Under the pieces are notes generated by a model that worked only from the letters and a program-made list of their open reading frames with translations, was not told the origin of the DNA and searched no databases. Both the position numbers and the translations under genes were made by a program. Shown here one piece after another: positions 1-8,630 of a stretch of DNA of 64,000 bases (its first letter is position 1; every line of letters starts with the position of its first letter). Origin of the DNA: Planococcus plakortidis (lineage in GTDB: Bacteria; Bacillota; Bacilli; Bacillales_A; Planococcaceae). The stretch covers positions 2,510,501 to 2,574,500 of the forward strand of contig NZ_CP016539.2 of assembly GCF_001687605.2 (NCBI RefSeq). The letters are read 5' to 3'.

Positions 1-286
1 CCGCTATGTACAGATGGAAGCTCAAATACAAGCCCCCCCATAGCAATGTGCCGGCAAGCGAAGTCCAGCGTGCGAGTGTGTATCCGTCGAACATGCCTGC
101 CGCAAGCAGCGGCGTCAGCGACCCAGTGTTCATGCCCCATATTTCAGGCAAGGCGAACACGATCAGGCCGAGTACAAGAATCACGGCCAGCCGCTTATTG
201 ATCTGCCTCATTTCGGTGTTGCGTAAATTATGTATGAGTTGGCCTTGGTTCAGGAAGAAATGCCAAAATTTAAAATCAGATATCAT
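1..286 (-). CDS. membrane protein, N-terminal part only
   Basis: The frame opens at an ATG at 286 behind a good ribosome site (GAAAGGA, about 9 bases upstream) and runs off the left edge after 95 codons without a stop. The visible part has a polar N-terminus with many aromatic residues (DFKFWHFFLN), a hydrophobic helix at about residues 33-52 (RLAVILVLGLIVFALPEIWG) and a second one from about residue 76 (SLAGTLLWGGLYLSFHLYIA). It is therefore an integral membrane protein. The layout resembles Yip1-type bacterial membrane proteins, but I do not recognise the family with confidence and give no function. Confidence 0.6.
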   Translation of the reverse strand, partial: MISDFKFWHFFLNQGQLIHNLRNTEMRQINKRLAVILVLGLIVFALPEIWGMNTGSLTPLLAAGMFDGYTLARWTSLAGTLLWGGLYLSFHLYIA

Positions 287-465
287 GCGTCTAAGTCCTT
301 TCAGGCAAATGGCGTTCTGCTTAGTTTTACTTTACCAAAAAACCATACGCTTTGAAACGAATTCTCTGCCACAATTTTCAATATTTGGTGGCTTTGAGAC
401 GAATGGCACAGGATTGTGGTGAATTTCAAAATAGTAAAGGGTGAAGTAATGAAAAAGAAGTGATT

Positions 466-621
466 GGAAAAGCTTCCGCTTTTCGACTGCGCTCCAATGG
501 CTGCTTTCCGGGGGGCGGGTGTTGAGCCAACGTCCCGCAAAAAACGCGGTACGTTTGTCTCGCCAGCCCGCTCGGTCCCACAGGAGTCAGCCATTTCCGC
601 TCCGTCTCTAGTTTTAGAGCA
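466..621 (-). repeat. R2 intergenic repeat, copy a
   Basis: This GC-rich intergenic element belongs to the R2 family (other copies at 20352, 38620, 42024 and 52643). Read on the minus strand it starts with CTCTAAAACTAGAGACGGAGCG, as does the 38620 copy on the plus strand. Its core can fold: AACGT pairs with ACGTT and CCGC with GCGG around a T-rich loop, inside an outer GCGGG/CCCGC pair. Short open frames across it have no ribosome sites and are not taken as genes. Confidence 0.75.
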
Positions 622-775
622 GAAGAAAACTTCTTCTTTCCACTCATTATTATATGTGAAATTGCGTCATGTACTATAGCCTGTATCTTTTGGAACAAAG
701 ACAATACAATTATGTGTGCTAATTCACCACAAGCTTTTCGAATCAAATAGTACAGCACCAGACGTCGTGTTCCGG

Positions 776-958
776 GAAGCGATTCCCCCACTAGCCGGCA
801 ACTGGATAAAGAAGCAGTTCTATCTAAAGCATCTTGCCAACGAAATCTCCAAGCTGCCGAGCGCCAAGGGTGAGCCGACGCCGTAAGACAGGTGCTCTTC
901 CTGGCTTATGGCAAGAGGCCAACCCAAGCAGGGCGGCGGCTGCCAAGGCAAAGCTTAG
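776..958 (-). repeat. R3 intergenic repeat, copy a
   Basis: Read on the minus strand, this stretch matches the two tandem R3 units at 38090-38530. Shared blocks are GCCTCTTGCCATAAGCCAGG, a CTGTCTTACGGCGTCGGCT block, a GATTTCGTTGG block and a CCGGCTAGTGGGGG end. The inner arms GCCATAAG and CTTACGGC pair with one mismatch. As at two other places in the window, an R2 element lies next to it. Nothing else is visible between it and the DUF2187 gene except the terminator at 1019. Confidence 0.65.
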
Positions 959-1018
959 ATGGAAAATAGAAAGATTTCCACACCCAAACACTCGCTATCT
1001 TCACTTAATTTCATACAA

Positions 1019-1048
1019 TAAAAAACCTCCGCGGCTGCGGAGGTTTCA
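1019..1048 (-). terminator. intrinsic terminator after DUF2187 gene
   Basis: A ten-base inverted repeat (AAACCTCCGC / GCGGAGGTTT) with a four-base loop GGCT is followed on the minus strand by a run of T. It overlaps the last codons of the gene that starts at 1280. Confidence 0.85.
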
Positions 1049-1049
1049 T

Positions 1050-1280
1050 TTATTGATCTGCGACAACTTTGTATTTCTTATGTGAAATTACGGTCATGTT
1101 GGAAGCAGCGCCGATTTCCTTGGCGTCTTCTGGTGAAATCTCGACGATCACCGAGTTGTCCATAATTTTGAAGATGGTTCCGTTAACGTCGACGCCATTG
1201 CGGGTGAATGAAATCCATTCGCCGATTTTGCGGGCCGCTACAAATTCAGATACTTCTTTTTCATGGGGTTGAAATGCCAT
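1050..1280 (-). CDS. DUF2187 (YkvS-like) small protein
   Basis: This 76-residue cytoplasmic protein matches the DUF2187 family of small Bacillales proteins. Its centre (residues 20-70) is a small beta-rich domain with the signature GEWISFTRNGVDVNG and the later VIVEISPEDAKEI, recalling an SH3/KOW-like barrel. No function is established for the family. The ATG at 1280 follows a GAGAGG ribosome site, and the gene has its own extended -10 promoter at 1321-1349 and a terminator, so it appears monocistronic. It lies downstream of ykfD but is not part of that operon. Confidence 0.8.
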   Translation of the reverse strand: MAFQPHEKEVSEFVAARKIGEWISFTRNGVDVNGTIFKIMDNSVIVEISPEDAKEIGAASNMTVISHKKYKVVADQ

Positions 1281-1320
1281 AGTTATCCACGCCTCTCTAT
1301 AATGAAAACATTATCTTTTT

Positions 1321-1349
1321 ATTATAGCATAAATTTATGGTAATTTCAC
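1321..1349 (-). promoter_or_regulatory. promoter for DUF2187 gene
   Basis: On the minus strand GTGAAA (1349-1344) and TATAAT (1326-1321) are separated by 17 bases, and the -10 box is extended by an upstream TG (TGCTATAAT). It lies about 40 bases before the start codon. Confidence 0.65.
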
Positions 1350-1358
1350 CTGTTTCAC

Positions 1359-2321
1359 TTACTCATACAAATGACAGGCGACGTAATGGCCGGGCTCTTT
1401 TTCCTGCCACGCCGGCTTTTTCTCCGCGCAGATGCTCATCGCATGCGGGCAGCGCGTCCGGAACACACAGCCGCTCGGCGGATCGATCGGGCTTGGCAAT
1501 TCGCCTTCCAAAATGACGCGCTCGCGGGCTTCTTCGATATCCGGGTCCGGGATCGGAATCGCAGACAGCAGCGCTTCCGTATAAGGATGAAGCGGCTTCT
1601 CATACAACTGGTCGGCCGTCGTCAATTCCACCATATGCCCGAGGTACATGACGCCGATGCGGTCTGATATGTATTTGACCATGCTTAGGTCATGGGCGAT
1701 GAACAAATACGTCAAGCCCTTTTCCTTCTGCAGTTTCTGCAGGAGCATGACGACTTGCGCTTGGACCGATACATCGAGTGCCGAGATCGGTTCATCCGCA
1801 ATGATGAAATCCGGGTCGAGCGACAAGGCGCGCGCGATGCCGATGCGCTGCCTTTGCCCGCCGGAGAATTCATGCGGATAGCGGTTCGCATGGTCGCGGT
1901 TCAACCCGACATCTTCCAGCAATTGATGGACGCGGGCCTGCAATTCCTTTTTATTTTTATACAGCCCATGGACTTGCATCGGTTCGGCAATGATTTCGAA
2001 GACGGTCGAACGCGGATTAAGCGACGCGTATGGATCCTGGAAAATCATTTGCATATTGCGCAGGTAATCGAAGCGGTCCTTGTCTGACATTTTGTGGATA
2101 TCGACGCCGTCGTATTCGACTTTGCCGTCGGTCGAGCCGTATAAGCCCATAATCGTCCGTCCCGCTGTCGATTTGCCGCAGCCAGATTCCCCGACGAGCC
2201 CAAAGGTTTCGCCGCGTTTGATATCAAATGAAATGCCATCGACCGCTTTTAGAGTCGTGTCTTTGCCGAGATCGAAATGGCGCTTGAGTTCCTGTACAGA
2301 CAATAAAGTTTCGTTCGTCAT
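1359..2321 (-). CDS. ykfD: dipeptide ABC transporter ATPase (YkfD/OppF type)
   Basis: This 320-residue ATPase would energise a peptide importer together with DppD. Walker A GESGCGKST is at 44-52, the ABC signature SGGQRQR near 153, Walker B FIIADEP near 172 and the switch histidine in FIAHD at 210. The C-terminus is the oligopeptide/dipeptide extension with the conserved cysteine pattern CVFRTRCPHAMSIC. A longer frame exists, but the ATG at 2321 is chosen because AGGAGG precedes it and because it overlaps the ykfC stop as ATGA, suggesting translational coupling. It is the last gene of the dpp-ykf operon, as in B. subtilis. Confidence 0.93.
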   Translation of the reverse strand: MTNETLLSVQELKRHFDLGKDTTLKAVDGISFDIKRGETFGLVGESGCGKSTAGRTIMGLYGSTDGKVEYDGVDIHKMSDKDRFDYLRNMQMIFQDPYASLNPRSTVFEIIAEPMQVHGLYKNKKELQARVHQLLEDVGLNRDHANRYPHEFSGGQRQRIGIARALSLDPDFIIADEPISALDVSVQAQVVMLLQKLQKEKGLTYLFIAHDLSMVKYISDRIGVMYLGHMVELTTADQLYEKPLHPYTEALLSAIPIPDPDIEEARERVILEGELPSPIDPPSGCVFRTRCPHAMSICAEKKPAWQEKEPGHYVACHLYE

Positions 2322-3256
2322 GTTGTTTCCTCCTGTGTGAATCTGCGGACTGCACATAATTCCTTGTCGTAGACCGTGCCTTCGAGGCGGATGATTTCAA
2401 TGGCTTTGCCCGATGTCGGCGAATGGATCATCAGGCCATTGCCGCAGTAAATGCCGACATGGTGAAGTTCGCCTTTTCCTTCTTCATAGGCGAAGAACAA
2501 CAGGTCGCCTGCTTTCCAGACATCGGAATCGAGCCGGTCGATTTCTGCGCCTTCTTTGGACTGGTCCCCTGCATCCCGTGATATGTATAGGCCGTTCGCT
2601 TTCAGCATGTGATGGGAGAATCCGGAACAGTCATAGCCGAAGCTCGACATGCCGCCCCAGAAATACTGCAATCCCAAAAAGCGCTCCGCTTCACCCACAA
2701 TGGCCTGCGCGCTTCCGGATGGGATCTGGTCAGGCGCTGGGACGAGCTGGACGTGATGTGCTTTGAGATAAGCATCGCCATCCGGGGTATGGACATGGAT
2801 ATGGGTTTCGCCTGCATCTATGACCGGCAGCAAGCTGTTGAAAGGCAGCTGGGCGACCGGCCGGTGGTCTCGCGTCCATAATTGCGCTTTGTCGGCAGTG
2901 ACGCGCGCGTAGCTTCGATCTGTAACGGAACTGATTTCTTTCAGATGCGCTAAAGGCACCCAGCCCGGATAGCCGCGTTCGTCTTTATGGGTCGGCTGCC
3001 AAGGCGCGATGATTTTCGCCCAAGTGCCGTCGGTTTCTTCTATTAAGACAGGTTCGCCGTATAGCAGTTGCGTTTGAAGCCGGTTGCTTTCGGTGAGGTC
3101 CTTCGTTTCCTGCCGGTTCATCGCTTCACGCCATTTATTGATATCGGGCTGATCCGCCACGCCTTGAGCGTCCACTTCCCGCACTTTATCAGGATGGGTC
3201 CAGACGCTCGTCACCGGAACGCGGCAGACCCATGTCGTCGGTTCTGGCTGTGCCAT
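2318..3256 (-). CDS. ykfC: gamma-D-glutamyl-L-diamino acid endopeptidase
   Basis: This 312-residue NlpC/P60 cysteine peptidase is of the YkfC/dipeptidyl-peptidase VI type, which cuts L-Ala-gamma-D-Glu from murein peptides. The first 180 residues form SH3b-like domains that restrict the site to peptides with a free N-terminus. The catalytic Cys is in GYDCSGFS (about 210) and the His in HHVGIYCG (about 266). There is no signal peptide, so it acts in the cytoplasm on imported peptides. The ATG at 3256 follows GGAGAGG and lies one base from the ykfB stop. Its product L-Ala-D-Glu is the substrate of YkfB next door. Confidence 0.93.
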   Translation of the reverse strand: MAQPEPTTWVCRVPVTSVWTHPDKVREVDAQGVADQPDINKWREAMNRQETKDLTESNRLQTQLLYGEPVLIEETDGTWAKIIAPWQPTHKDERGYPGWVPLAHLKEISSVTDRSYARVTADKAQLWTRDHRPVAQLPFNSLLPVIDAGETHIHVHTPDGDAYLKAHHVQLVPAPDQIPSGSAQAIVGEAERFLGLQYFWGGMSSFGYDCSGFSHHMLKANGLYISRDAGDQSKEGAEIDRLDSDVWKAGDLLFFAYEEGKGELHHVGIYCGNGLMIHSPTSGKAIEIIRLEGTVYDKELCAVRRFTQEETT

Positions 3257-3257
3257 A

Positions 3258-4364
3258 TTATCCTCTCCATTCACGTAAAGTCTCCAGGAATCTCTCTGCA
3301 TCGATGCCAAGCCCCGGTTCTTCTGAAAAACGGACGGTTTTGCCGCAGTACTGGATGCCTCCTGGCAGGATGTCTTCTTTCAGCATGAGTGGCGCATCAA
3401 AATCAAAGCGCGTCACATTCGGCTGGCTCGCTGCAAAATGGGCAGCGGCAGACAGGCCGAGTTTCGTTTCGATCATGCTGCCGGTCATGCACGGTACGCC
3501 GAAGGTTTCAGCAAGGGCATTGATTTTCAATGCCTTGTGGATGCCGCCCGCTTTCATCAATTTGATATTGATTAAATCCGCCGCGCGCATTTCCAGCACA
3601 CGCTTCGCATCAACTGGGGAGAAAACGCTCTCGTCCGCCATGATCGGAGTCATCGTCTGTTCCGTGACGAATCTCATTCCTTCGATGTCATTCGCCGGAA
3701 CCGGCTGTTCGATCAACTCGATACCGTATCCGGCGTCTTCCATCTTCCGGATGGTGCGCACCGCCGATTTCGGATCCCAGCCTTGGTTGGCGTCCAGGCG
3801 CAACGTCACTCGATTGCCGACACGGTCCCGGATTGCCTGGATCCGCCTCAAATCCTGTTCAGGCGTATCGATGCCGACTTTCACTTTCAATACCGTAAAG
3901 CCATCCTGTTCGTAATCCGCAGCATCCTGGGCCATTTCTTCCGGGGCATTGACCGAAACCGTGTAATCGGTCTCGATCGATTCCCGGTAGCCGCCAAGAT
4001 ATTGAGTCAAGGGCATGCCCGCTTGTTGTGCGATTAAATCATAGAGTGCCATATCGACTGCCGCTTTGGCACTGGTGTTGCCGACGATGGTCTTATGGAG
4101 CTTGTCAAACAGCTGTTCATGCCGCCGGATGTCCATGCCGATCAACCCGGCGCCAATCAGCTGGGCGGCGCGTTCGATTCCATCCAGTGTATCGCCCGTG
4201 ATGACATGGGTCGGCGGCGCTTCCCCGAAACCGGAGCGGCCGTCTTGTGTCGCCAGATGGACAATGATCGCTTCAGCCGCTTCCACGGTCCGGAGTGCCG
4301 TCTTGAATGGCTTTTTTAAAGGAACGGCAACCCGGAATGTCTCGATAGACGATAGAATGGGCAT
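3258..4364 (-). CDS. ykfB: L-Ala-D/L-Glu epimerase
   Basis: This enolase-superfamily enzyme of 368 residues epimerises L-Ala-D-Glu to L-Ala-L-Glu so that the murein dipeptide can enter normal metabolism. The catalytic lysine pair is in LKVKVG (160 and 162), the magnesium ligands are in LRLDANQG (Asp191), LIEQP (Glu219) and MADES (Asp244), and the second-face lysine is in INIKLMKAGG (268). The N-terminal capping domain covers about residues 1-125. It is packed with one-base gaps between ykfA and ykfC. Confidence 0.94.
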   Translation of the reverse strand: MPILSSIETFRVAVPLKKPFKTALRTVEAAEAIIVHLATQDGRSGFGEAPPTHVITGDTLDGIERAAQLIGAGLIGMDIRRHEQLFDKLHKTIVGNTSAKAAVDMALYDLIAQQAGMPLTQYLGGYRESIETDYTVSVNAPEEMAQDAADYEQDGFTVLKVKVGIDTPEQDLRRIQAIRDRVGNRVTLRLDANQGWDPKSAVRTIRKMEDAGYGIELIEQPVPANDIEGMRFVTEQTMTPIMADESVFSPVDAKRVLEMRAADLINIKLMKAGGIHKALKINALAETFGVPCMTGSMIETKLGLSAAAHFAASQPNVTRFDFDAPLMLKEDILPGGIQYCGKTVRFSEEPGLGIDAERFLETLREWRG

Positions 4365-4365
4365 C

Positions 4366-5289
4366 TCACTCGACCCCCGGCAGGATGGTCAAGGTTTTCG
4401 CGTCAGCATCAAGACGCGCTTTGACGCCGAGCGGTACAGAGAAATGCGGTTCGCAATGGCCGATCTTAAAGCCTTTGACGACCGGGATGCCCATGTCCTT
4501 GAAATAATCATCCAGCACTTGGTCAAGCGTCCATGATTGCTCCGGCTTTTTCGGTTCAGCGTTTTTGAAATCGCCGACGACGATGCCGGCCACTTCCTCG
4601 AATTTGCGGGCTTGCTTCAATTGGTTGAGCATTTCATCGACCTGATATGGTTCTTCTCCGGTATCTTCAATCAGCAGGATCTTGCCTTTCGTATCGAGTT
4701 CGAATTTGGTGCCGATGCCGCCGCGGATCAACGATAGATTACCGCCGACCAATTCTCCGTCCGCCATCCCGCCTGATAAGGTTTCCAATTCCGAAACAGA
4801 CTCATCGTAATGCAATTCAAACGGCTGGAACAATTGGCCGAACATGCGGCCGCTGCGTTCATGGAATTCGGGTTTGCCGACATCAGACGCCAGCATCGGC
4901 CCATGGAACGTCACTAGGTCCGCATACATGCCGAGTGCATTATGCAGGAATGTCACGTCTGAATATCCCCAGAAGACTTTCGGATTTTCCTTGATCATGC
5001 CGTAGTCGATCCGGTCTGCATAGCGCGCAGCCCCGTATCCCCCTCCAGCGCAGATGATGCCCTTCACTTCCGGGTCTTCGAACATGGCATGCAGATCCGC
5101 TAAGCGTTCGTCATCCGTACCTGCGAGATAACCGTTTTTCGCTTCGACCGATTTCCCCATTTTTATGTTCAAGCCCAGTTCTTCCAAGAACGGCAAAGCT
5201 TTTTTCAAATTCTCTAAGTTCGGCGGGCTAGATGGCGAGATGATGCCTACCGTGTCCCCTTTTTGCAATCGTTTTGGCATTGTGCGCAT
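4366..5289 (-). CDS. ykfA: LD-carboxypeptidase, peptidase S66
   Basis: This 307-residue serine peptidase of family S66 removes the terminal D-Ala from murein tetrapeptide in the cytoplasm. The nucleophile lies in WGYSDVT (Ser110). The Glu in LIEDTGEEP and the His in GHCEPHFSVP complete the family's Ser-Glu-His triad. A longer frame to 5325 has no ribosome site, whereas the ATG at 5289 follows GAGGAG at good distance. It is the first gene after the terminator and R1 repeats that separate the ykf half from the dpp half of the operon, and no separate promoter is obvious. Confidence 0.93.
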   Translation of the reverse strand: MRTMPKRLQKGDTVGIISPSSPPNLENLKKALPFLEELGLNIKMGKSVEAKNGYLAGTDDERLADLHAMFEDPEVKGIICAGGGYGAARYADRIDYGMIKENPKVFWGYSDVTFLHNALGMYADLVTFHGPMLASDVGKPEFHERSGRMFGQLFQPFELHYDESVSELETLSGGMADGELVGGNLSLIRGGIGTKFELDTKGKILLIEDTGEEPYQVDEMLNQLKQARKFEEVAGIVVGDFKNAEPKKPEQSWTLDQVLDDYFKDMGIPVVKGFKIGHCEPHFSVPLGVKARLDADAKTLTILPGVE

Positions 5290-5349
5290 ATTGCTCACTC
5301 CTCTAGTTTTCTGTTCTTCACTCATTAAAACTACCAGTTTTCCTCAGTG

Positions 5350-5391
5350 AAAAACAGAAAAGCGCGGCGCCTGGCCGCGCTTCTGTTTTTT
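5350..5391 (-). terminator. strong hairpin between dppE and ykfA
   Basis: AAAACAGAAGCGCGG and its near complement flank a short loop, with T-runs on both sides, giving a strong intrinsic terminator. It sits inside what is a single operon in B. subtilis, so it probably lowers ykfABCD expression relative to dppABCDE. Confidence 0.85.
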
Positions 5392-5405
5392 CAAGTGATC
5401 AAGTC

Positions 5406-5797
5406 CGTTGAACGGGCGTGACCGCTTTTAGTCATATCCAGCTCTCACGCCCAACTCCTCGGGTCATAAGCCATCTTCCCTGTGCGGCAAAAAGCGCCGC
5501 TTCGGGAACTCGTCTTATGCCTGTCGAGCCAGAACGGCCGCTTCAGCTTTTATTCATATCCAGCTCCTCGCCCCCAACTCTTCGGGTCGTAAGCCAACCC
5601 AGCATTGCGGCAAAGAGCGCCGCATTGCTGGTCTGTCTTACGCCTGTCAGAGCTGAACGGGGGCAGTCGCTTTTATTTATATCCAGCTTCAGCGGCCTGT
5701 CTCTCGGGTCATAAGCCATCTTCCCTGTGCGGCAAAAAGCGCCGCTTCGGGAAGTCGTCTTATGCCTGTCGAGCCAGAACGGCCGCTTCAGCTTTTA
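5406..5797. repeat. R1 repeats, three tandem units plus a fragment
   Basis: Three head-to-tail units of about 125-130 bp (about 5423-5548, 5540-5674 and 5668-5797) follow a fragment of a fourth (5406-5430). Each holds GGGTCATAAG or GGGTCGTAAG, a GCGGCAAAnAGCGCCGC hairpin tip, and CTTATGCC or CTTACGCC. The arms change together (CATAAG/CTTATG, CGTAAG/CTTACG). The third unit has matching outer arms AGCGGCC/GGCCGCT and the second GCCCCC/GGGGGC, but the first has unmatched arms. The array abuts the dppE stop codon. Confidence 0.9.
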
Positions 5798-7432
5798 TTG
5801 TTTATCCGCTGTTTTCAGGTCGATGTATCCTACCGGGTGGCGGAGGATGCCTTCGACGCCTTCTTTTTGCAGCTGGACTTGGTTATAGAAATGGATCGGG
5901 AAGATCGGCATTTCGTCCATTAGGATTTTTTCTGCTTCGATGAGCATGTCCCAACGTGCTGCAGAGTCTGTTTCTGCTTTTGCGTCCGCGATGAGCTTAT
6001 CGAATTCTTCGTTGGACCATTGTGTGCGGTTCATGGAAGAATCGGTGATGAAGCTTTCAAGTGCGTTGACCGGGTCCGCATAGTCATGCAGGAATGAGCT
6101 GCGCGACAATTGGTATTTGAATTCCTTTTGCTCTGTCAAGAAGACGCTCGCTTCGACGTTTTGAAGTTCAACGTCTACATCCAAAGCGGTCTTGAACTGG
6201 TCTTGCAATGTTTCTGCGATGTTCTGGTGGGATTCGCTAGTCGAGTAGGAAATCGTCACTGGCGGCAATTCATCCCAGCCTTCTTCTTCCATTCCCTCTT
6301 CAAGCAATTGCTTCGCTTTGTCCGCGTCGAATTTCACCAATTCGCCCGCTTCGTCGCGGAATTCCTGGCCATTCGGGCCTTCAAATCCATAAGAGACAAA
6401 ACCGTAAGCCGGTTTTTCACCGTTTTTCGTCACGTATTGGACGATGTCATCCTGGTTCACCGCATAAGCGAATGCTTGGCGGACTTTTTTGTTCGTGAAT
6501 GGTTCTTCTTCAACATTGTAGCGGTAGAAATACGTGCCTGCCTGGTCCATCATGCTAAGTTCAGGAGAGTCCTGCAATTGCTCGGACATTTCTGCCGGCA
6601 CGCTGGATACATCCAGTTCGCCCGCTTCATACATTTGGTATTCCGTGTTCGGGTCATTGACCATAGCCCAGTGGACTTTATCCAATTTCACGTTTTCAGC
6701 ATCCCAATACTCTTCGTTCTTCTCGAAAACGAATTCCTCGTCGTGGCTCCAAGAAGCCAAGTTGAACGGCCCGTTTCCGACAAAGCTGTCCGCTTCTGTA
6801 TGCCAGTCCGGGTTTTCTGTTGCTGTCGCTTCGTGGATCGGGAAGAAGCTTGGGTTGGTGATGATGTTCAAGAACGCTTCTGTCGGTTCTGTCAATTTCA
6901 CGACGAAGGTCTTGTCGCCTTCTGCAGAAATCGCAATATCTTCTGCAGCGCCTTCTCCATTGTTATACGCTTCCGCGCCTTCAATGAAATAAGCGAGGAA
7001 CGCTGCCGGAGAAGCTGTTTCCGGGTCCAGCATATGTTTCCATGCATAGACGAAATCGCCGGCTGTGACCGGTTCGCCGTTAGACCAGTTAGCATCTTCA
7101 CGGATGTTGAATGTGTACGTCAACCCGTCTTCAGAGATGTCGATCGATTCAGCAGTCGCTTCGACCGGCTGGGATGATTCATCCAGGCGAGTCAAACCTT
7201 CCATCAAGTTATTCAAAGCGCCCCATGATACAGCGTTAAAGCCGATCGATGGGTCGAATGAAGTCGGTTCTTCCCCATTGTTCATATACAATACTTTCTC
7301 CCCGCCGGAATCAGCGGATCCTTCTTCTCCTGAATCGGTGCTTGTGTCTTCTCCCGCGTCTTCGCTTGCTGTACAAGCTGCGAGAACGAACACGAACATC
7401 GCCATCAGAAACAATACAAGCCATTTCTTCAT
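5795..7432 (-). CDS. dppE: dipeptide-binding lipoprotein
   Basis: This is a 545-residue extracellular solute-binding protein of family 5, the receptor of the dipeptide importer. The signal peptide MKKWLVLFLMAMFVFVLAAC ends in a lipobox LAAC, so the mature protein is a lipoprotein anchored outside the membrane. A short acidic linker rich in Asp, Ser and Glu follows, then the typical fold with NMMEGL-like and ANWSNGEPVTAGDFVYAWK blocks. The ATG at 7432 is used because GGGGGA precedes it; an upstream in-frame start lacks a site. The gene is followed at once by R1 repeats and a terminator. Confidence 0.94.
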   Translation of the reverse strand: MKKWLVLFLMAMFVFVLAACTASEDAGEDTSTDSGEEGSADSGGEKVLYMNNGEEPTSFDPSIGFNAVSWGALNNLMEGLTRLDESSQPVEATAESIDISEDGLTYTFNIREDANWSNGEPVTAGDFVYAWKHMLDPETASPAAFLAYFIEGAEAYNNGEGAAEDIAISAEGDKTFVVKLTEPTEAFLNIITNPSFFPIHEATATENPDWHTEADSFVGNGPFNLASWSHDEEFVFEKNEEYWDAENVKLDKVHWAMVNDPNTEYQMYEAGELDVSSVPAEMSEQLQDSPELSMMDQAGTYFYRYNVEEEPFTNKKVRQAFAYAVNQDDIVQYVTKNGEKPAYGFVSYGFEGPNGQEFRDEAGELVKFDADKAKQLLEEGMEEEGWDELPPVTISYSTSESHQNIAETLQDQFKTALDVDVELQNVEASVFLTEQKEFKYQLSRSSFLHDYADPVNALESFITDSSMNRTQWSNEEFDKLIADAKAETDSAARWDMLIEAEKILMDEMPIFPIHFYNQVQLQKEGVEGILRHPVGYIDLKTADKQ

Positions 7433-7489
7433 GTGATTTCCCCCTCGTGTTTTCTTTATGTGAATGCGCAAATGCGCCCCCAGCCAAAA

Positions 7490-8626
7490 TTATCTTGCAA
7501 AAGCCTGTTCATCGATCAGTTTTTGGGCCCGTGGATCCTGCAGCCAGCAATCCACTTTATGGGTCTCGGATAAAGCCGTCACTTCCGGATAGACATTCGT
7601 GCAGACATCCATCGAAAACGGGCAACGCGCGGCAAACGGGCAGCCAGTCGGCGGCGCGAACAGATCGGGCGGCGTGCCATCGATCGGCTGGAGTTCCCCG
7701 CCAGCAAGGTCGAGACGCGGCACGGAATTCAACAAGCCTTTTGTGTACGGGTGCTGCGGATGGTAGAAAATCTCGCGCTTATCGCCGGTTTCGATCACTT
7801 TGCCGGCGTACATGACCGCGATGCGATCGGCGATTTTTGCGACCACCCCGAGGTCATGCGTGATCAGGATGATCGAGACACCGGTTTTTGCCTGGATTTC
7901 TTCGAATAATTCCAGGATTTGCGCTTGGATGGTCACATCAAGCGCCGTCGTCGGTTCATCGGCAATCAATAATTCCGGCTCGCAGATCAAGGCGATCGCG
8001 ATGACGATGCGCTGGCGCATGCCCCCAGAAAATTGGTGAGGGTATTGCTTGAGCCGCTCATCCGGATTCGGGATGCCGACCAGCTTGAGCATGTCGATGG
8101 CGCGCTGTTTCGCTTCCGCCTTGCTCAAGTTCTTGTGCTGCTTGACGCCTTCTGTCAATTGCTCGCCGATGGTCAAGGTCGGGTTGAGTGCAGTCATCGG
8201 GTCCTGGAAAATCATCGAAATATCGACACCTTGGATTTTGCGCATTTCTTTCTTCGATAATTTCGTGAGGTCCTGTGACTTGAAATGGACGCCTTTGGAG
8301 CTGATCTTGCCGGGCGGCTGCTGTATCAAGCCCATGATGGCGTTCGAAGTCACCGATTTCCCGCAGCCCGACTCCCCGACGATTGCCAATGTCTCGCCTT
8401 TATACAGGTCGAAATTAACACCGCGCACGGCCTGTACGGTCCCTCCATAAGTCTTGAAGGTTACGTGCAGGTCCTGTACGGAAAGGATTTTCTCCCCCGT
8501 GACGGTTTTGCGTTTTTTCGGCTTTACGATTTTGCCGCGTTTGCCGCTATGGTCGAGCGCGTCCATTTCCGCACCCTCCTCCAGGCGGGTCCGCGCCAAC
8601 TCTTCAGCTATCTGCTTTCCTGTCAT
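7490..8626 (-). CDS. dppD: dipeptide ABC transporter ATPase
   Basis: This 378-residue ATPase pairs with YkfD. Walker A GESGCGKS is at 84-91, the signature FSGGMRQR and Walker B LIADEPTTALD follow, and the C-terminal peptide-transporter extension has the cysteine pattern CPFAARCPFSMDVC. The N-terminus is about 40 residues longer than usual, with a basic stretch (GKRGKIVKPKKRK). Two starts are possible: the ATG at 8626, four bases after dppC with GAGGAAG before it, and the ATG at 8566 with a better GGAGGG site. I keep 8626 but would not be surprised by 8566. Confidence 0.92.
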   Translation of the reverse strand: MTGKQIAEELARTRLEEGAEMDALDHSGKRGKIVKPKKRKTVTGEKILSVQDLHVTFKTYGGTVQAVRGVNFDLYKGETLAIVGESGCGKSVTSNAIMGLIQQPPGKISSKGVHFKSQDLTKLSKKEMRKIQGVDISMIFQDPMTALNPTLTIGEQLTEGVKQHKNLSKAEAKQRAIDMLKLVGIPNPDERLKQYPHQFSGGMRQRIVIAIALICEPELLIADEPTTALDVTIQAQILELFEEIQAKTGVSIILITHDLGVVAKIADRIAVMYAGKVIETGDKREIFYHPQHPYTKGLLNSVPRLDLAGGELQPIDGTPPDLFAPPTGCPFAARCPFSMDVCTNVYPEVTALSETHKVDCWLQDPRAQKLIDEQAFAR

Positions 8627-8630
8627 GTCT

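Noticed and set aside
466-958. Short frames in the repeat block as hypothetical proteins
   Set aside because: They fall within R2 and R3 copies that recur elsewhere in different frames, and they lack ribosome sites.
5406-5797. Tandem repeats as a possible CRISPR array
   Set aside because: Units are 123-130 bp, contiguous, internally variable and without unique spacers; no cas genes are present in the window.
6110-7177. Long open frame on the plus strand opposite dppE
   Set aside because: It lies wholly antisense to a clear lipoprotein gene, has no ribosome site and gives a Phe/Val/Arg-rich translation typical of the complement of an acidic protein gene.
8566-8626. Later start for dppD at 8566
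   Set aside because: Not fully rejected: it has the better ribosome site. I kept 8626 because it also has a site and sits four bases after dppC.
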